Assembly: GCA_903891095.1 (NCBI GenBank) | Contig: CAITDI010000022.1 | Location: forward strand, 1 to 64,000 | Length of the DNA: 64,000 bases | Source of the DNA: an uncultured bacterium | GTDB lineage: Bacteria; Planctomycetota; Phycisphaerae; Phycisphaerales; SM1A02 | Direction: 5' to 3' | Shown: piece after piece, positions 18,957 through 28,363 of the stretch | Position numbering within the stretch: position 1 is the stretch's first letter | How the letters are laid out: every line of letters starts with the position of its first letter | Program-made: the position numbers and the translations under genes | Notes under the pieces: generated by a model | What the model saw: the letters and a program-made list of their open reading frames with translations, nothing else | Databases searched by the model: none | Told to the model about the DNA's origin: nothing

Positions 18957-19128
18957 GTGCCTGGCACGTGCCGTGCACTGCCGGGTGCAACACGGCACGT
19001 GCCAGAGACCTGCTCGGCGCCGCGACATCCCACGGGTTTTCGCGGCTGGACGCGGGGATCGCCCCGGCCGCGCGGGTGCCTGGCACGTGCCGTGCACTTG
19101 CCGGCAGTGCACGGCACGTGCCAGGCAC
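18957..19128. repeat. Paired REP-like palindromes
   Basis: Two long inverted repeats. The right one is perfect: a 22-bp arm (19076-19097), a 9-base spacer and the complementary arm (19107-19128). Each arm itself contains the palindrome GGCACGTGCC. The left one (18957-19009) has arms of 19 bp with two mismatches. About 65 bp of unrelated sequence separates them. The same words form the array at 4-144. The transcript of the upstream VWA gene would form very stable hairpins here. Confidence 0.85.
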
Positions 19129-19142
19129 CGTAGACTCGGGGG

Positions 19143-21095
19143 GTGCCGCGACCGCCAGCTCCCCAAGCCCCTCAACCCGAGACTCCCGGTGACGACGCCC
19201 TCGTCGCCCGCGGCTTCTGGCGATCGATCGCGGTCATCGCATTCATCACGCTCGTCATCGTGCTCTTCAAGCAGTTCCGCACCAAGCCCGCGCAAGCGCC
19301 AGGTTCCGACGCGCCCGCGTCCGCACCCGCCGCTCCGCCATCTCTCGCGCTCGCCGCGCCGAACTCCGTCCCATTCCGCGACGTCGCCGCCTCCGCGCAC
19401 GTCGACTTCATTCACGACTCCGGCGCGCGCGGCGCGAAGCTCCTCCCCGAGTGCCTCGGCGGCGGTGTCGCGATCGCCGACCTCGACGGCGACGGCCGCC
19501 TCGACCTCGTGTTCACGCAAGGCCAACCGCTAGAAGCCGCAGCCGAAGCCGCCGCCGACGCCGCCGCCGCCAACACCGGCGGCCTCCGCATCTACCTCAA
19601 CACGACTGCTCCCGGCGGCGCTCCCGGCGGCGCTCCCGGCGGCGCGCTCGACTTCGCGCGCCTCGCCGGCGACGACACGCTCGCGCGCGGCTCCTACGCC
19701 AACGGCCTCGCCATCGGCGACGTCGACGGCAACGGCACGCCCGACATCTACATCGCGTGTGTCGGCCACGACCGTCTGCTCGTCAACACCGCGCCTCGCG
19801 GCAGTTCGCCCGCGTTCGCGGAGCGCGAACTTCCCGACGAGCGCGAGTGGGGCACGAGCGCCGGCATGCTCGACGCCGACGCCGACGGCGACCTCGACAT
19901 CGTCGTCGCGAACTACGTGCGCTGGTCGCCCGACATCGACCGCGCCGTCAACTTCACGCTCGACGGCATCGGCCGCGCCTACGGCCCGCCGACCGGCTTC
20001 GCGGGCACATCGCTCGCGCTGCTCGTCAACGACGGCCACGGCGCGTTCCGCGACGCGACCGCCGATTCCGGCATCGCCGTCAAGAACCCCGTCACCGGCG
20101 CGCCCTACGCGAAGGCCCTCGGCCTCGTGTTCGTCGACGCCGACCGCGACGGGCGCACCGACATCCTCGTCGCCAACGACCGCACGCCCAAGTTCATGCT
20201 CCGCAACCTCGGTCCCGTGGCCGACGGCACGCCGCGCTTCGCCGACATCGCCGTCGCTGCGGGCTTCGCCTTCGATCGCGACGGCAGCGCGACCGGCGCG
20301 ATGGGCATCGACGTCGCGTGGCCGCGCAACGACGACACGCTCGCGGTCGCCGTCGGCAACTTCGCCAACGAGCCGACGTCGCTCTATCTCGCCGACCCAA
20401 CCCGCGCGCGCGGCGCGACGCCCGTCCTCTCCGACGACGCGCTCGCGCTCGGCATCGGCGCGCCCACGCGGCGCTTCCTCACCTTCGGCGCGGTCTTCGC
20501 CGACTTCGACCTCGACGGCAACATCGACTTCGCGCAGGCCAACGGCCATCTCGAGCCCGACATCGCGCGCGTGCAGCCGAGCCAGACCTACGCGCAGCGC
20601 GGGCAGCTCTTCATCAACCGCGGCCGCGCAGGCGGTGACGCGAGCACGGCGCCGCTCTTCACCGAAGCCGATCCCGCATCGACCGGCGACCTCGCGATTC
20701 CCGCCGTCGGCCGTGCGCTGGCTGCGGGCGACCTCGACAACGACGGAGATCCCGACCTCGTGCTCGTCGATCTCGCTGGACACGCGCGCGTCCTCCTCAA
20801 CGAGCAGCGCACGGCCAACCACTGGATCGCGATCGCGCCCGACGCGCCATGCGCCATCGGCGCCGAAGTCGAGATCACCGCAACCATCCGCGGCAGGCCC
20901 GTCACGCAGCGCCGCGTCTTCTCGCCCACGCGCAGCTATCTCTCGCAATGCGAGCCCGTCGCGCGCTTCGGCATCGGCAACGCGACGCGCATCGATCGCG
21001 TCGTCGCGCGTTGGTCCGACGGCTTGACCGCCGAACGCACTGCGGTCGACGCCGACCGCATCGAGCGCATCCAACGCCCACGCGTCGCGCGGTAG
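19143..21095 (+). CDS. FG-GAP repeat protein of CRTAC1/UnbV (ASPIC) type
   Basis: A 650-residue predicted membrane-anchored extracytoplasmic protein with one N-terminal hydrophobic helix (about 24-41). It opens with the family motif FRDVAASA and contains calcium-loop repeats of the DLDGDGRLD type (at least six, for example DVDGNGTPD, DADADGDLD and DLDNDGDPD). It ends in an ASPIC/UnbV module (RSYLSQCEPVARFGIG, WSDG). These propellers are common in planctomycetes; no enzymatic role is established. GTG start at 19143, 15 bp after the REP-like palindrome. An in-frame 12-bp triplication (GGAPGGAPGGA) lies near residue 160. A strong hairpin follows the stop. Confidence 0.87.
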   Translation: MPRPPAPQAPQPETPGDDALVARGFWRSIAVIAFITLVIVLFKQFRTKPAQAPGSDAPASAPAAPPSLALAAPNSVPFRDVAASAHVDFIHDSGARGAKLLPECLGGGVAIADLDGDGRLDLVFTQGQPLEAAAEAAADAAAANTGGLRIYLNTTAPGGAPGGAPGGALDFARLAGDDTLARGSYANGLAIGDVDGNGTPDIYIACVGHDRLLVNTAPRGSSPAFAERELPDEREWGTSAGMLDADADGDLDIVVANYVRWSPDIDRAVNFTLDGIGRAYGPPTGFAGTSLALLVNDGHGAFRDATADSGIAVKNPVTGAPYAKALGLVFVDADRDGRTDILVANDRTPKFMLRNLGPVADGTPRFADIAVAAGFAFDRDGSATGAMGIDVAWPRNDDTLAVAVGNFANEPTSLYLADPTRARGATPVLSDDALALGIGAPTRRFLTFGAVFADFDLDGNIDFAQANGHLEPDIARVQPSQTYAQRGQLFINRGRAGGDASTAPLFTEADPASTGDLAIPAVGRALAAGDLDNDGDPDLVLVDLAGHARVLLNEQRTANHWIAIAPDAPCAIGAEVEITATIRGRPVTQRRVFSPTRSYLSQCEPVARFGIGNATRIDRVVARWSDGLTAERTAVDADRIERIQRPRVAR

Positions 21096-21122
21096 GGCTC
21101 ACGCTCCGCGCGCCCACAAGCA

Positions 21123-21152
21123 AACAGGACGCGCCACTCGGCGCGTCCTGTT
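21123..21152. terminator. Bidirectional hairpin terminator
   Basis: A perfect 13-bp stem (21123-21135 with 21140-21152) around the loop ACTC lies between two convergent genes. On the minus strand it is followed by TTGCTTG-type sequence; the T-tract is weak on both sides. Position and symmetry fit a shared terminator. Confidence 0.75.
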
Positions 21153-21196
21153 CAGTGATTTCGTTTGGCTTTCGCCAGCTCGATCCGCGCACTCGC

Positions 21197-22084
21197 TCAG
21201 AGCTTGCGCGTCTTCTCGAACTTCGCCTTGTCCGCGCGGTCGCGCGCAGCCTGGTCCATGACCGGCGGGGGCTGGAGGCCAGCCTTCGCAGCGGCCTTGG
21301 CGGCCTTCGCGACCTTCGCCTCGGCCTTGTCCTTCTCGGTCGCGGCGCCCGGGTGGTTCGCCTCGGCGAGGAAGAGGATGCGCGTGCAGCTCTTGCACTG
21401 GATCGCCACGTCGGAGTTCGACGCGAGCTTGGCGTAGGTCTCGAACGGCACCTCGATGTTGCACTCACCGCACGCGAACTCGCGGTGGCGGAGGTCGACG
21501 ATGGTGACTTCCGACATCGACTCGCCTTCGGTCAGGTCGGCGACCTTGTCGAAGAGCTTGCGCTCGCGGTCGGGGATCAAGTCGGCGGCGCGGCTGCGCT
21601 CGGCCTCGAGCTGCGCGAGCCGCTCGCCCACGTCGCCCTTGCACTCCTCGAGCTTGGTCTTGGCCACGTCGCGGATCTTGATGCGCTCCGCGATGGTCGC
21701 GGCGTGCACCTCGAGGCGCTTCTTCGTGTCCTCGGCGCGCTGCATCTCGTCGACGGCGCGCTTGACGATCTCGTCCTTGCTGCCCTCGAGGACCTTCATC
21801 TCGTTGAGGATCGCCTTGTACTGCTTGTCGTTGGTCGACGTGTTGAGCTCGTTGCGGAGCTTGGTCACGCGCTCGGTCGCGGCGGCCTGCTCGACCTCGG
21901 CAGCGTGCACGCTCGCCTGGAGCTGGCGGTGCTGCGTCTCGAGCTCGGTCTTCTGCCGCTCGAGCGTCGCAAGGAGCTTTTCCTGAGCGGTGAAGAACGT
22001 CTGGGCCGACTCAACGCGCGTGCGGAGCGCACGAACTTGACTGTCGACCCGGTGAAGTGTCAGAAGGTTGTCGAGAAGCGCCAT
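21197..22084 (-). CDS. Coiled-coil protein with C4 zinc ribbon (CT398-like)
   Basis: A 295-residue protein. Residues about 10-190 form a long coiled coil rich in Glu, Lys and Ala. A zinc ribbon follows with two knuckles: CGEC (in FACGECNIEVP) and CKSC (in IQCKSCTRILF). This is the architecture of the CT398/zf-RING_7 family, whose members have been proposed to link secretion-system or nucleic-acid components; the function is not settled. The C-terminus is a short Ala/Lys-rich extension. It precedes cdsA by co-orientation only; the two starts are more than 900 bp apart and no overlap exists. Confidence 0.83.
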   Translation of the reverse strand: MALLDNLLTLHRVDSQVRALRTRVESAQTFFTAQEKLLATLERQKTELETQHRQLQASVHAAEVEQAAATERVTKLRNELNTSTNDKQYKAILNEMKVLEGSKDEIVKRAVDEMQRAEDTKKRLEVHAATIAERIKIRDVAKTKLEECKGDVGERLAQLEAERSRAADLIPDRERKLFDKVADLTEGESMSEVTIVDLRHREFACGECNIEVPFETYAKLASNSDVAIQCKSCTRILFLAEANHPGAATEKDKAEAKVAKAAKAAAKAGLQPPPVMDQAARDRADKAKFEKTRKL

Positions 22085-22170
22085 AAGAGGGAGGGATGTT
22101 ATCAGGAAACCGCGCGCGGAAACTGAGGAAAAGACGCTGTTTCACGCGACGACCCGAGAGGGCGCGCGCG

Positions 22171-23049
22171 TCAGCCGTGCGGTGCGACGCGCAGCAGCCA
22201 GTACACCATCGGTCCCGTGAAGAGCGGGCTGTCGAGCACATCGAGCACGCCGCCCATGCCGGGGAGAATCGCGCCGGAATCCTTGAGCCCCGCGTCGCGC
22301 TTGAACGCGCTCTCCGCGAGGTCGCCTGCCTGGCCGATCACCGCGGCGAGCGCGCCGCCGATCGCGCCGATCCACCACGGGATCTGGTCCGCGCCCGCAG
22401 CGTGCGTCGACGCAAAGTGCGCGAGTCCCGCGCCGACGAGCGTCGCGGTCGCGATGCCGCCCGCGAGGCCTTCCCAGGTCTTCTTGGGCGAGAGCCACGG
22501 GATCATCTTGTTGCGGCCGATCGACATGCCCGTGAAGTACGCGCCGATGTCGCACGATTTCGTCGTGAGGATCGCGCCGACGAGCATCCACGGCGAGTGC
22601 TCGAGCCGCACGAGCATCCAGAATCCGAGCAGCACGCCGCCGTACACGCCCGCAAGCAGCGCGCCGCCCGCGAGCGTGAGCGCGTTCTTCGGATTGCGAT
22701 GCGTCGCCATCACGAAGAGCCCCGCAAGCAGCGCCAGCGACATCGCCGTCGCGAGTGCGCCCGACGACGCGATCGGCGTGGCGAGCACGGCGCTCCCCGC
22801 GGTGCCGAACAACCCGAGCAGCGCAGCGACCGCGGCCACCGCCGTCGGCATCGCGATGCCCGCCGCGCGTTCAAACGCCGCGACTTCGCGCGCGATCAGC
22901 ACCGCGAGCAGCGACGCAAAGCCCAGCAGCACGAGTCCCTGCGGCAGCCCGCGCTCCGCCAGCGTCGCATCGAGCGACGCATCGAACCACACCACGCCCA
23001 GGATGAGCGCGATGAGCAGGGGTCCGGTGATGAGTCGTTGCCAGAGCAT
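22171..23049 (-). CDS. cdsA: Phosphatidate cytidylyltransferase CdsA
   Basis: A 292-residue multipass membrane enzyme that makes CDP-diacylglycerol from CTP and phosphatidate, the branch point of phospholipid synthesis. Eight or so hydrophobic helices precede the C-terminal CTP-transferase signature (FKRDAGLKDSG...PGMGGVLDVLDS). The usual PGHGGxxDRxD appears here as PGMGGVLDVLD, so His and Arg of the common motif are replaced; the Asp residues are kept. KKTWEG and the GDLAES motif are intact. It is 30 bp downstream of the rhodanese gene, so the two are probably co-transcribed. Confidence 0.92.
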   Translation of the reverse strand: MLWQRLITGPLLIALILGVVWFDASLDATLAERGLPQGLVLLGFASLLAVLIAREVAAFERAAGIAMPTAVAAVAALLGLFGTAGSAVLATPIASSGALATAMSLALLAGLFVMATHRNPKNALTLAGGALLAGVYGGVLLGFWMLVRLEHSPWMLVGAILTTKSCDIGAYFTGMSIGRNKMIPWLSPKKTWEGLAGGIATATLVGAGLAHFASTHAAGADQIPWWIGAIGGALAAVIGQAGDLAESAFKRDAGLKDSGAILPGMGGVLDVLDSPLFTGPMVYWLLRVAPHG

Positions 23050-23080
23050 GTGGCCTCGTTCGGCGTGGGACGATTGGGGT

Positions 23081-23470
23081 TCAGTAGGTCGGCATCTTCG
23101 GATCGACGTCGGTCGCCCACAGGTGGATGCCGCCCGCGAGGCTGGTGACGTTGGTAAAGCCCGCCGCGCGCATCATGTAGGTCGCGGTCAGGCTGCGTCG
23201 GCCGTGATGGCAGTTGACCACGATCCTGCGCCCGAGATCGTCGTCGAGCTCCGCCTTGAGCTCATCCATGCGGCGCTCGATTTCCTGCAGCGGGAAGAGC
23301 TTCGCGCCGTCGATGCGGCAGATGTCCCACTCGGGCTGCGTGCGCACGTCGACCACCACGACGCCGCTCTTCGGGTCGTGCCGCAGAACGTTGAGCTCGC
23401 GCGGCGTCGTCTCGTCCTCGGGGCGGTAGGGGTAGCCAGGCGGAAGCCCGCGCGCGTCGGTGTTGCTCAT
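23081..23470 (-). CDS. Rhodanese-domain protein
   Basis: A 129-residue single rhodanese domain with active-site Cys in VVNCHHGRRS and the VVVDVRTQPEW motif, typical of sulfurtransferases that carry persulfide sulfur. The active loop CHHGRRS resembles the rhodanese domains found at the end of MoeB/ThiF-like proteins, so a role in sulfur transfer for cofactor or thiolated-RNA synthesis is possible. The start MSNTDAR was chosen as it gives a normal domain length; an upstream extension to 23551 is Met-poor and non-conserved in style. Confidence 0.85.
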   Translation of the reverse strand: MSNTDARGLPPGYPYRPEDETTPRELNVLRHDPKSGVVVVDVRTQPEWDICRIDGAKLFPLQEIERRMDELKAELDDDLGRRIVVNCHHGRRSLTATYMMRAAGFTNVTSLAGGIHLWATDVDPKMPTY

Positions 23471-23576
23471 CTGCGGTATTCCGTCGTCAAGGTGCATGCA
23501 TGCAGAAGCGTCGCGTCCGAGCGGACCATCCGCGCGGGGAAACGTTCCCACTCTTCGTGGTTTCTGCTGTGGTTTC

Positions 23577-24041
23577 TCAGGCGATCCAGCCGTTCTTCGC
23601 GAGGGTCGCGACGGCGCGCTTGGCGCCAGCGTCGCCGCCGAGCGACTTCTCGAGCTGTGCGCGCGAGGTCTTGCCGTCCTTCGCGAGCAACGCCATCGCC
23701 TTCGTGAACAGCTCCTGATCGCGCTGCGCCTCGAGCACGCGGCCGAGCACGGTGGGGCTCCACGCGCCGCCGACCTTGATGCCCGCGCTCTGCGCCGCGC
23801 CCGTCGGCAGCTTGATCGCGTCGCCGGTGTTGGTCTTCACGGTCCACGACGCGCCGTCCTTGGTCGGAGTGATCGACGCGATGACGACCGAGGTGGGCTT
23901 CTTTGCCGGGGCCTTCTTCCCCGGGGTCTTCTTCGCCGTGGCCTTCTTGGCAACGGCCTTCTTCGCGAGGGTCTTCTTCGCAACGGTCTTCTTCGCGACC
24001 TTCTTGCTCGTCTTCCGTGCGGTCTTCTTCTTCGCAGCCAT
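23577..24041 (-). CDS. Lys/Ala-rich histone H1-like protein
   Basis: A 154-residue protein. The first 50 residues are AKKT/AKKA-type repeats like the tails of bacterial histone H1-like (Hc1/AlgP) DNA-binding proteins. The C-terminal 100 residues form a small folded-looking domain (SITPTKDGASWTVKT, later LGRVLEAQRDQELFTKAM) of unknown family ending GWIA. Likely nucleoid-associated (inference from composition). The 5' flank has short repeats of the type GATCGTTG. It stands 106 bp upstream of the rhodanese start. Confidence 0.8.
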   Translation of the reverse strand: MAAKKKTARKTSKKVAKKTVAKKTLAKKAVAKKATAKKTPGKKAPAKKPTSVVIASITPTKDGASWTVKTNTGDAIKLPTGAAQSAGIKVGGAWSPTVLGRVLEAQRDQELFTKAMALLAKDGKTSRAQLEKSLGGDAGAKRAVATLAKNGWIA

Positions 24042-24143
24042 GTGTTCCCGGCCTCTCTCGATCGTTGGTTCGATCGTTGTTCAGTCGTTGATGTTCGTCG
24101 CGCGCTCGCCGCTCACTCACTCCATGCGCTCAATCCATAGCGC

Positions 24144-24464
24144 TCACTCCATGTCGTCGAGATATCCCTCGATCTCGCTCGCAGCCTTGTGGTCGCCGAC
24201 CTTGCGCGCGTGCGCGAGCCCCGTGCGCAGCGTGGCCACGGCCTCCGCGCGCTGGCCCGCCTGCTCGAGCGACTTCGCCTTGTGGAAGAACGCGTAGCAC
24301 TGCTTCGGGTCGACCGCGATCACGCGGTCGTACTGCGCGGCGGCTTCGGCGTGCCGCCCCAGCTTCTGGAGTTCCTGCGCCAGCCCGTAGAGCAGGAACC
24401 CGTCGTCGGGTTCGGCCGCGAGCAGCGCCATGAGCTTGGAAAGTCGGTCGGATTCGTTCGCCAT
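24144..24464 (-). CDS. Small TPR protein
   Basis: A 106-residue soluble protein with two to three tetratricopeptide repeats (GLAQELQKLGRHAEAAAQYDRVIAVDP is split between two of them). The start MANESDR at 24464 is used rather than the upstream MQTR, since planctomycete relatives begin with a short polar segment (inference). Probably a protein-interaction adaptor; no partner is evident. It is divergent from the beta-propeller-like lipoprotein with only about 50 bp between starts. Confidence 0.78.
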   Translation of the reverse strand: MANESDRLSKLMALLAAEPDDGFLLYGLAQELQKLGRHAEAAAQYDRVIAVDPKQCYAFFHKAKSLEQAGQRAEAVATLRTGLAHARKVGDHKAASEIEGYLDDME

Positions 24465-24516
24465 CGAAGGTCGCGTCTGCATCCCCGGTTGGGGAGGGTG
24501 GGTACTCTACCGAACC

Positions 24517-26190
24517 ATGGCTTCCTTCTGTCAGCGACTGGTTCTGCCGATTCTCGCGACGATGTTCGTCGGTTGTGCCGCGATGCTCCCCGCGGGCTGC
24601 TCCAACGCGCCCAACGGGTCGCCCGTCATCGACGAGGCGCACGCGGCCGCGCTGCTGGTGCCCAAGTCGATGCGGGTCTACAGCTCGTTCGGCGGCTGCC
24701 ACGGCGTGATGGAGATCGTCGACAACGTGTGGTACCAGGCGTACGCCAACCGCATGCTGCTGCTCGACGCCGAGAGCGGCACCGTGATCACCGACCTCGA
24801 GCTCGCGCCGCGCGGCACGACGGGAACGGTTTCGGACTTCGTGCTCGTCGGGACGCGCCTGTACGCCGTGCTCGAGGGCGACGCCGTCGTCGAGATCGAC
24901 GTCGAGGCGCCGCGCACGCCCAAGCCCGTCACGCGCTGGGGCCGGCCTGAGCTCGGCATCTCGCCGCGCTGGATTTCCCGCGTCGGGAACGACGTGATGG
25001 TCTCAGGCGACGGCGGCGTGATCCGCCTCGCCGACGCGCCGATGGAAGGCACGACCTTCGACGAGAAGGGCCAGCCCGCTCCGCCGGTGCCGCCGCCGGC
25101 GCTGCTCGTGGGCCTGGAACCCGGGCGTGCGATCGCAGCGGAGGGTGGCGCGGTCGCTTGCGTCGGCCGCCGCATCCTGCGCATTGCAGACGGCTCGTAC
25201 CTCGGCGCCGCGAGCATGCTGATTCCGCTCCCCGAGCAAGCTGGCGCGGGCTTCGGCTTCGTCCTGCAGCAGACGGAGGGCGCGCAGGTCGGGCTCATGG
25301 GCACCGACTTCCGCGAGCGTTCGTCGAGCGCGCTGCGGGGCACGGTCCGCTCGATCCATGTGTTCGACGACCGCTTCTTCGCGATCAACGACTTCGAGGC
25401 CGCGACGTGGAAGCTCGAGACCAAGCCCGGTCCCGACACCGTCGTGTCCGCCACCGCGGGCGACGGCCTGGTGCTGGGCACGCTCGTCTCCGTCCCCGTT
25501 CGCGGCGCGCGCGACTGCGCGAAACTCCGCAAGAACCGCTTCGCCGTCGCGGGCTCGTTCGGCCGCGCGCTCTATCGCTATCTCCCCGAAGGCGACAAGC
25601 CCGGCGACACGTTCTACTGGACCGAGCGCACGCCCGGCCGCATCGACGTGGCCACGACCGACCGCCGCCGCGTGCTCGCCGCGAGCAACGAAGGCGTGTG
25701 GATGTACCTCATCGGCGAGAAGGCCGAGCTCGTCGACCGCGAGATCGCGTCGCCCGACCGCCCCGACTTTTCCGTCGAGGTGACATGGGGCTCCGCGACC
25801 GCCGACGAGAAGCGCGAGGAAGTCATCTTCCACATCGGCGATCGCTCGGAGACATACCGCCCATCGCGCGGTGGACGCGTCTCTGCACTCGCCGCCGCGG
25901 ACGGCAAGGTCTGGATCGGCCACGATCACGGCATCGATGTCGTCGGCTACGACGCGGTCGCCAAGGTGCTCATCGCCGAGGACCGCATCCGCCTGCGCGG
26001 GCCGATGACCGCGATCTACCAGAATCGCGTCGGCGGCGGCGTGACCTACGTCGCGCGCTACGACGGCTTTGGCGTGATCCGCCCGATTCCGATCGATGCG
26101 CCGTCGATCTCCACGGCGGGCACGATGCGCGGATTCGATGTCCCCGACGCGCCCGTGCCGCCGACCACCGACAAGTCCAAGAAGAAGTGA
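24517..26190 (+). CDS. Exported beta-propeller-like protein, probable lipoprotein
   Basis: A 557-residue protein with an N-terminal signal sequence. Two Cys (FVGC at about 18 and PAGC at about 27) could serve as lipidation sites; neither lipobox is perfect. The body consists of repeated beta-rich motifs such as VVEIDVEAPRTPKPV and VWIGHDHGID, like LVIVD/PQQ-type propellers. No catalytic motif is recognised. It ends with a Lys-rich tail. The NtrC-family regulator begins 43 bp downstream, so the two may form a unit. Confidence 0.75.
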   Translation: MASFCQRLVLPILATMFVGCAAMLPAGCSNAPNGSPVIDEAHAAALLVPKSMRVYSSFGGCHGVMEIVDNVWYQAYANRMLLLDAESGTVITDLELAPRGTTGTVSDFVLVGTRLYAVLEGDAVVEIDVEAPRTPKPVTRWGRPELGISPRWISRVGNDVMVSGDGGVIRLADAPMEGTTFDEKGQPAPPVPPPALLVGLEPGRAIAAEGGAVACVGRRILRIADGSYLGAASMLIPLPEQAGAGFGFVLQQTEGAQVGLMGTDFRERSSSALRGTVRSIHVFDDRFFAINDFEAATWKLETKPGPDTVVSATAGDGLVLGTLVSVPVRGARDCAKLRKNRFAVAGSFGRALYRYLPEGDKPGDTFYWTERTPGRIDVATTDRRRVLAASNEGVWMYLIGEKAELVDREIASPDRPDFSVEVTWGSATADEKREEVIFHIGDRSETYRPSRGGRVSALAAADGKVWIGHDHGIDVVGYDAVAKVLIAEDRIRLRGPMTAIYQNRVGGGVTYVARYDGFGVIRPIPIDAPSISTAGTMRGFDVPDAPVPPTTDKSKKK

Positions 26191-26233
26191 GCGGGACCAC
26201 GAGCATGCAGCCAGGACACGAGGAGCGAATTCG

Positions 26234-27613
<1,380 letters not shown>

Positions 27614-27649
27614 CGATTGCTGGCGGCAGCGATGCGGTAGATTGCGCTG

Positions 27650-28363
27650 ATGTCCGTTGACCATTTCCCAACCACGCAGCGCACTTGGCTTGTGGAGCAG
27701 CTTGGCGAAGGCGAGGTCGGTCTCGGCGTAGCGCGCGCGCATGTCATGGCGCGCAGCCGTGCGGCGTTGGTGGCGTATGTGCGCGGCGCGCGCGTGACCG
27801 CGCTTGGCGAGGCCGACGACATCGTTCATGGTTTTTTCGCTCAAAATTTCGGCAAATCCGACTATCTCGACCGCTGGCTCGCGAGCGGTCTGCCGCTGCG
27901 GCGCTGGCTGATGAACGGCGTGTCCGCGCACATCCGCGCGCTGTGGCGCGAGCGCGCCACGCACGCAGGCCGTCACGAACCGCTCAGCGAGTCGGCCCGC
28001 GCGATCGAGTCTGGCAACCGCGGCGCCGAGCGCGAGTTCGAACGCGCGTGGATCCGCGCCACGCTTGGCGAGGCGTGCCGCCGGGTTGAAGAATCGCTGC
28101 GTGCCGCGGGCGACGGCGATGGGTGGAGCGTTTTCCAGCGCCATGTGCTTGACGGTCAGTCGTATCGCGCGATCCTGCTCGCCGCCGGTGAGCAGCCGAC
28201 GCGCGAAGCAGAGGAGCGCCACGCGGTTGCCGTGCGTCGCGGGCTGCGGCTCGTGCGCACCGAACTCAAGGCGATCCTGCGCGAGGACGGCCTCCGCGAA
28301 AGCGAGCTCGACGCCGAAGTCGACCGCATGACCCATCTCATGGACAACGGACTCGACGCGTGA
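27650..28363 (+). CDS. ECF-like sigma factor
   Basis: A 237-residue protein with planctomycete ECF sigma character: it opens FPTTQRTWLVE, a variant of the TTxW start of this group. A sigma region 2-like segment (EADDIVHGFFAQNF) follows, then a region 4-like helix-rich stretch. The conservation is weak compared with the sigma factor at 56782, so DNA binding is inferred. Its TGA overlaps the GTG start of the downstream ORF by 4 bp, the usual arrangement for a sigma factor and its regulator. Confidence 0.72.
   Translation: MSVDHFPTTQRTWLVEQLGEGEVGLGVARAHVMARSRAALVAYVRGARVTALGEADDIVHGFFAQNFGKSDYLDRWLASGLPLRRWLMNGVSAHIRALWRERATHAGRHEPLSESARAIESGNRGAEREFERAWIRATLGEACRRVEESLRAAGDGDGWSVFQRHVLDGQSYRAILLAAGEQPTREAEERHAVAVRRGLRLVRTELKAILREDGLRESELDAEVDRMTHLMDNGLDA

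Noticed and set aside
15529-19128. 1199-codon minus-strand ORF
   Set aside because: Lies antisense to the MoxR/VWA pair, which have Walker and MIDAS motifs; no protein-like features of its own.
21096-21196. Search for a small gene between the convergent FG-GAP and zinc-ribbon genes
   Set aside because: Only the symmetrical terminator hairpin is present.
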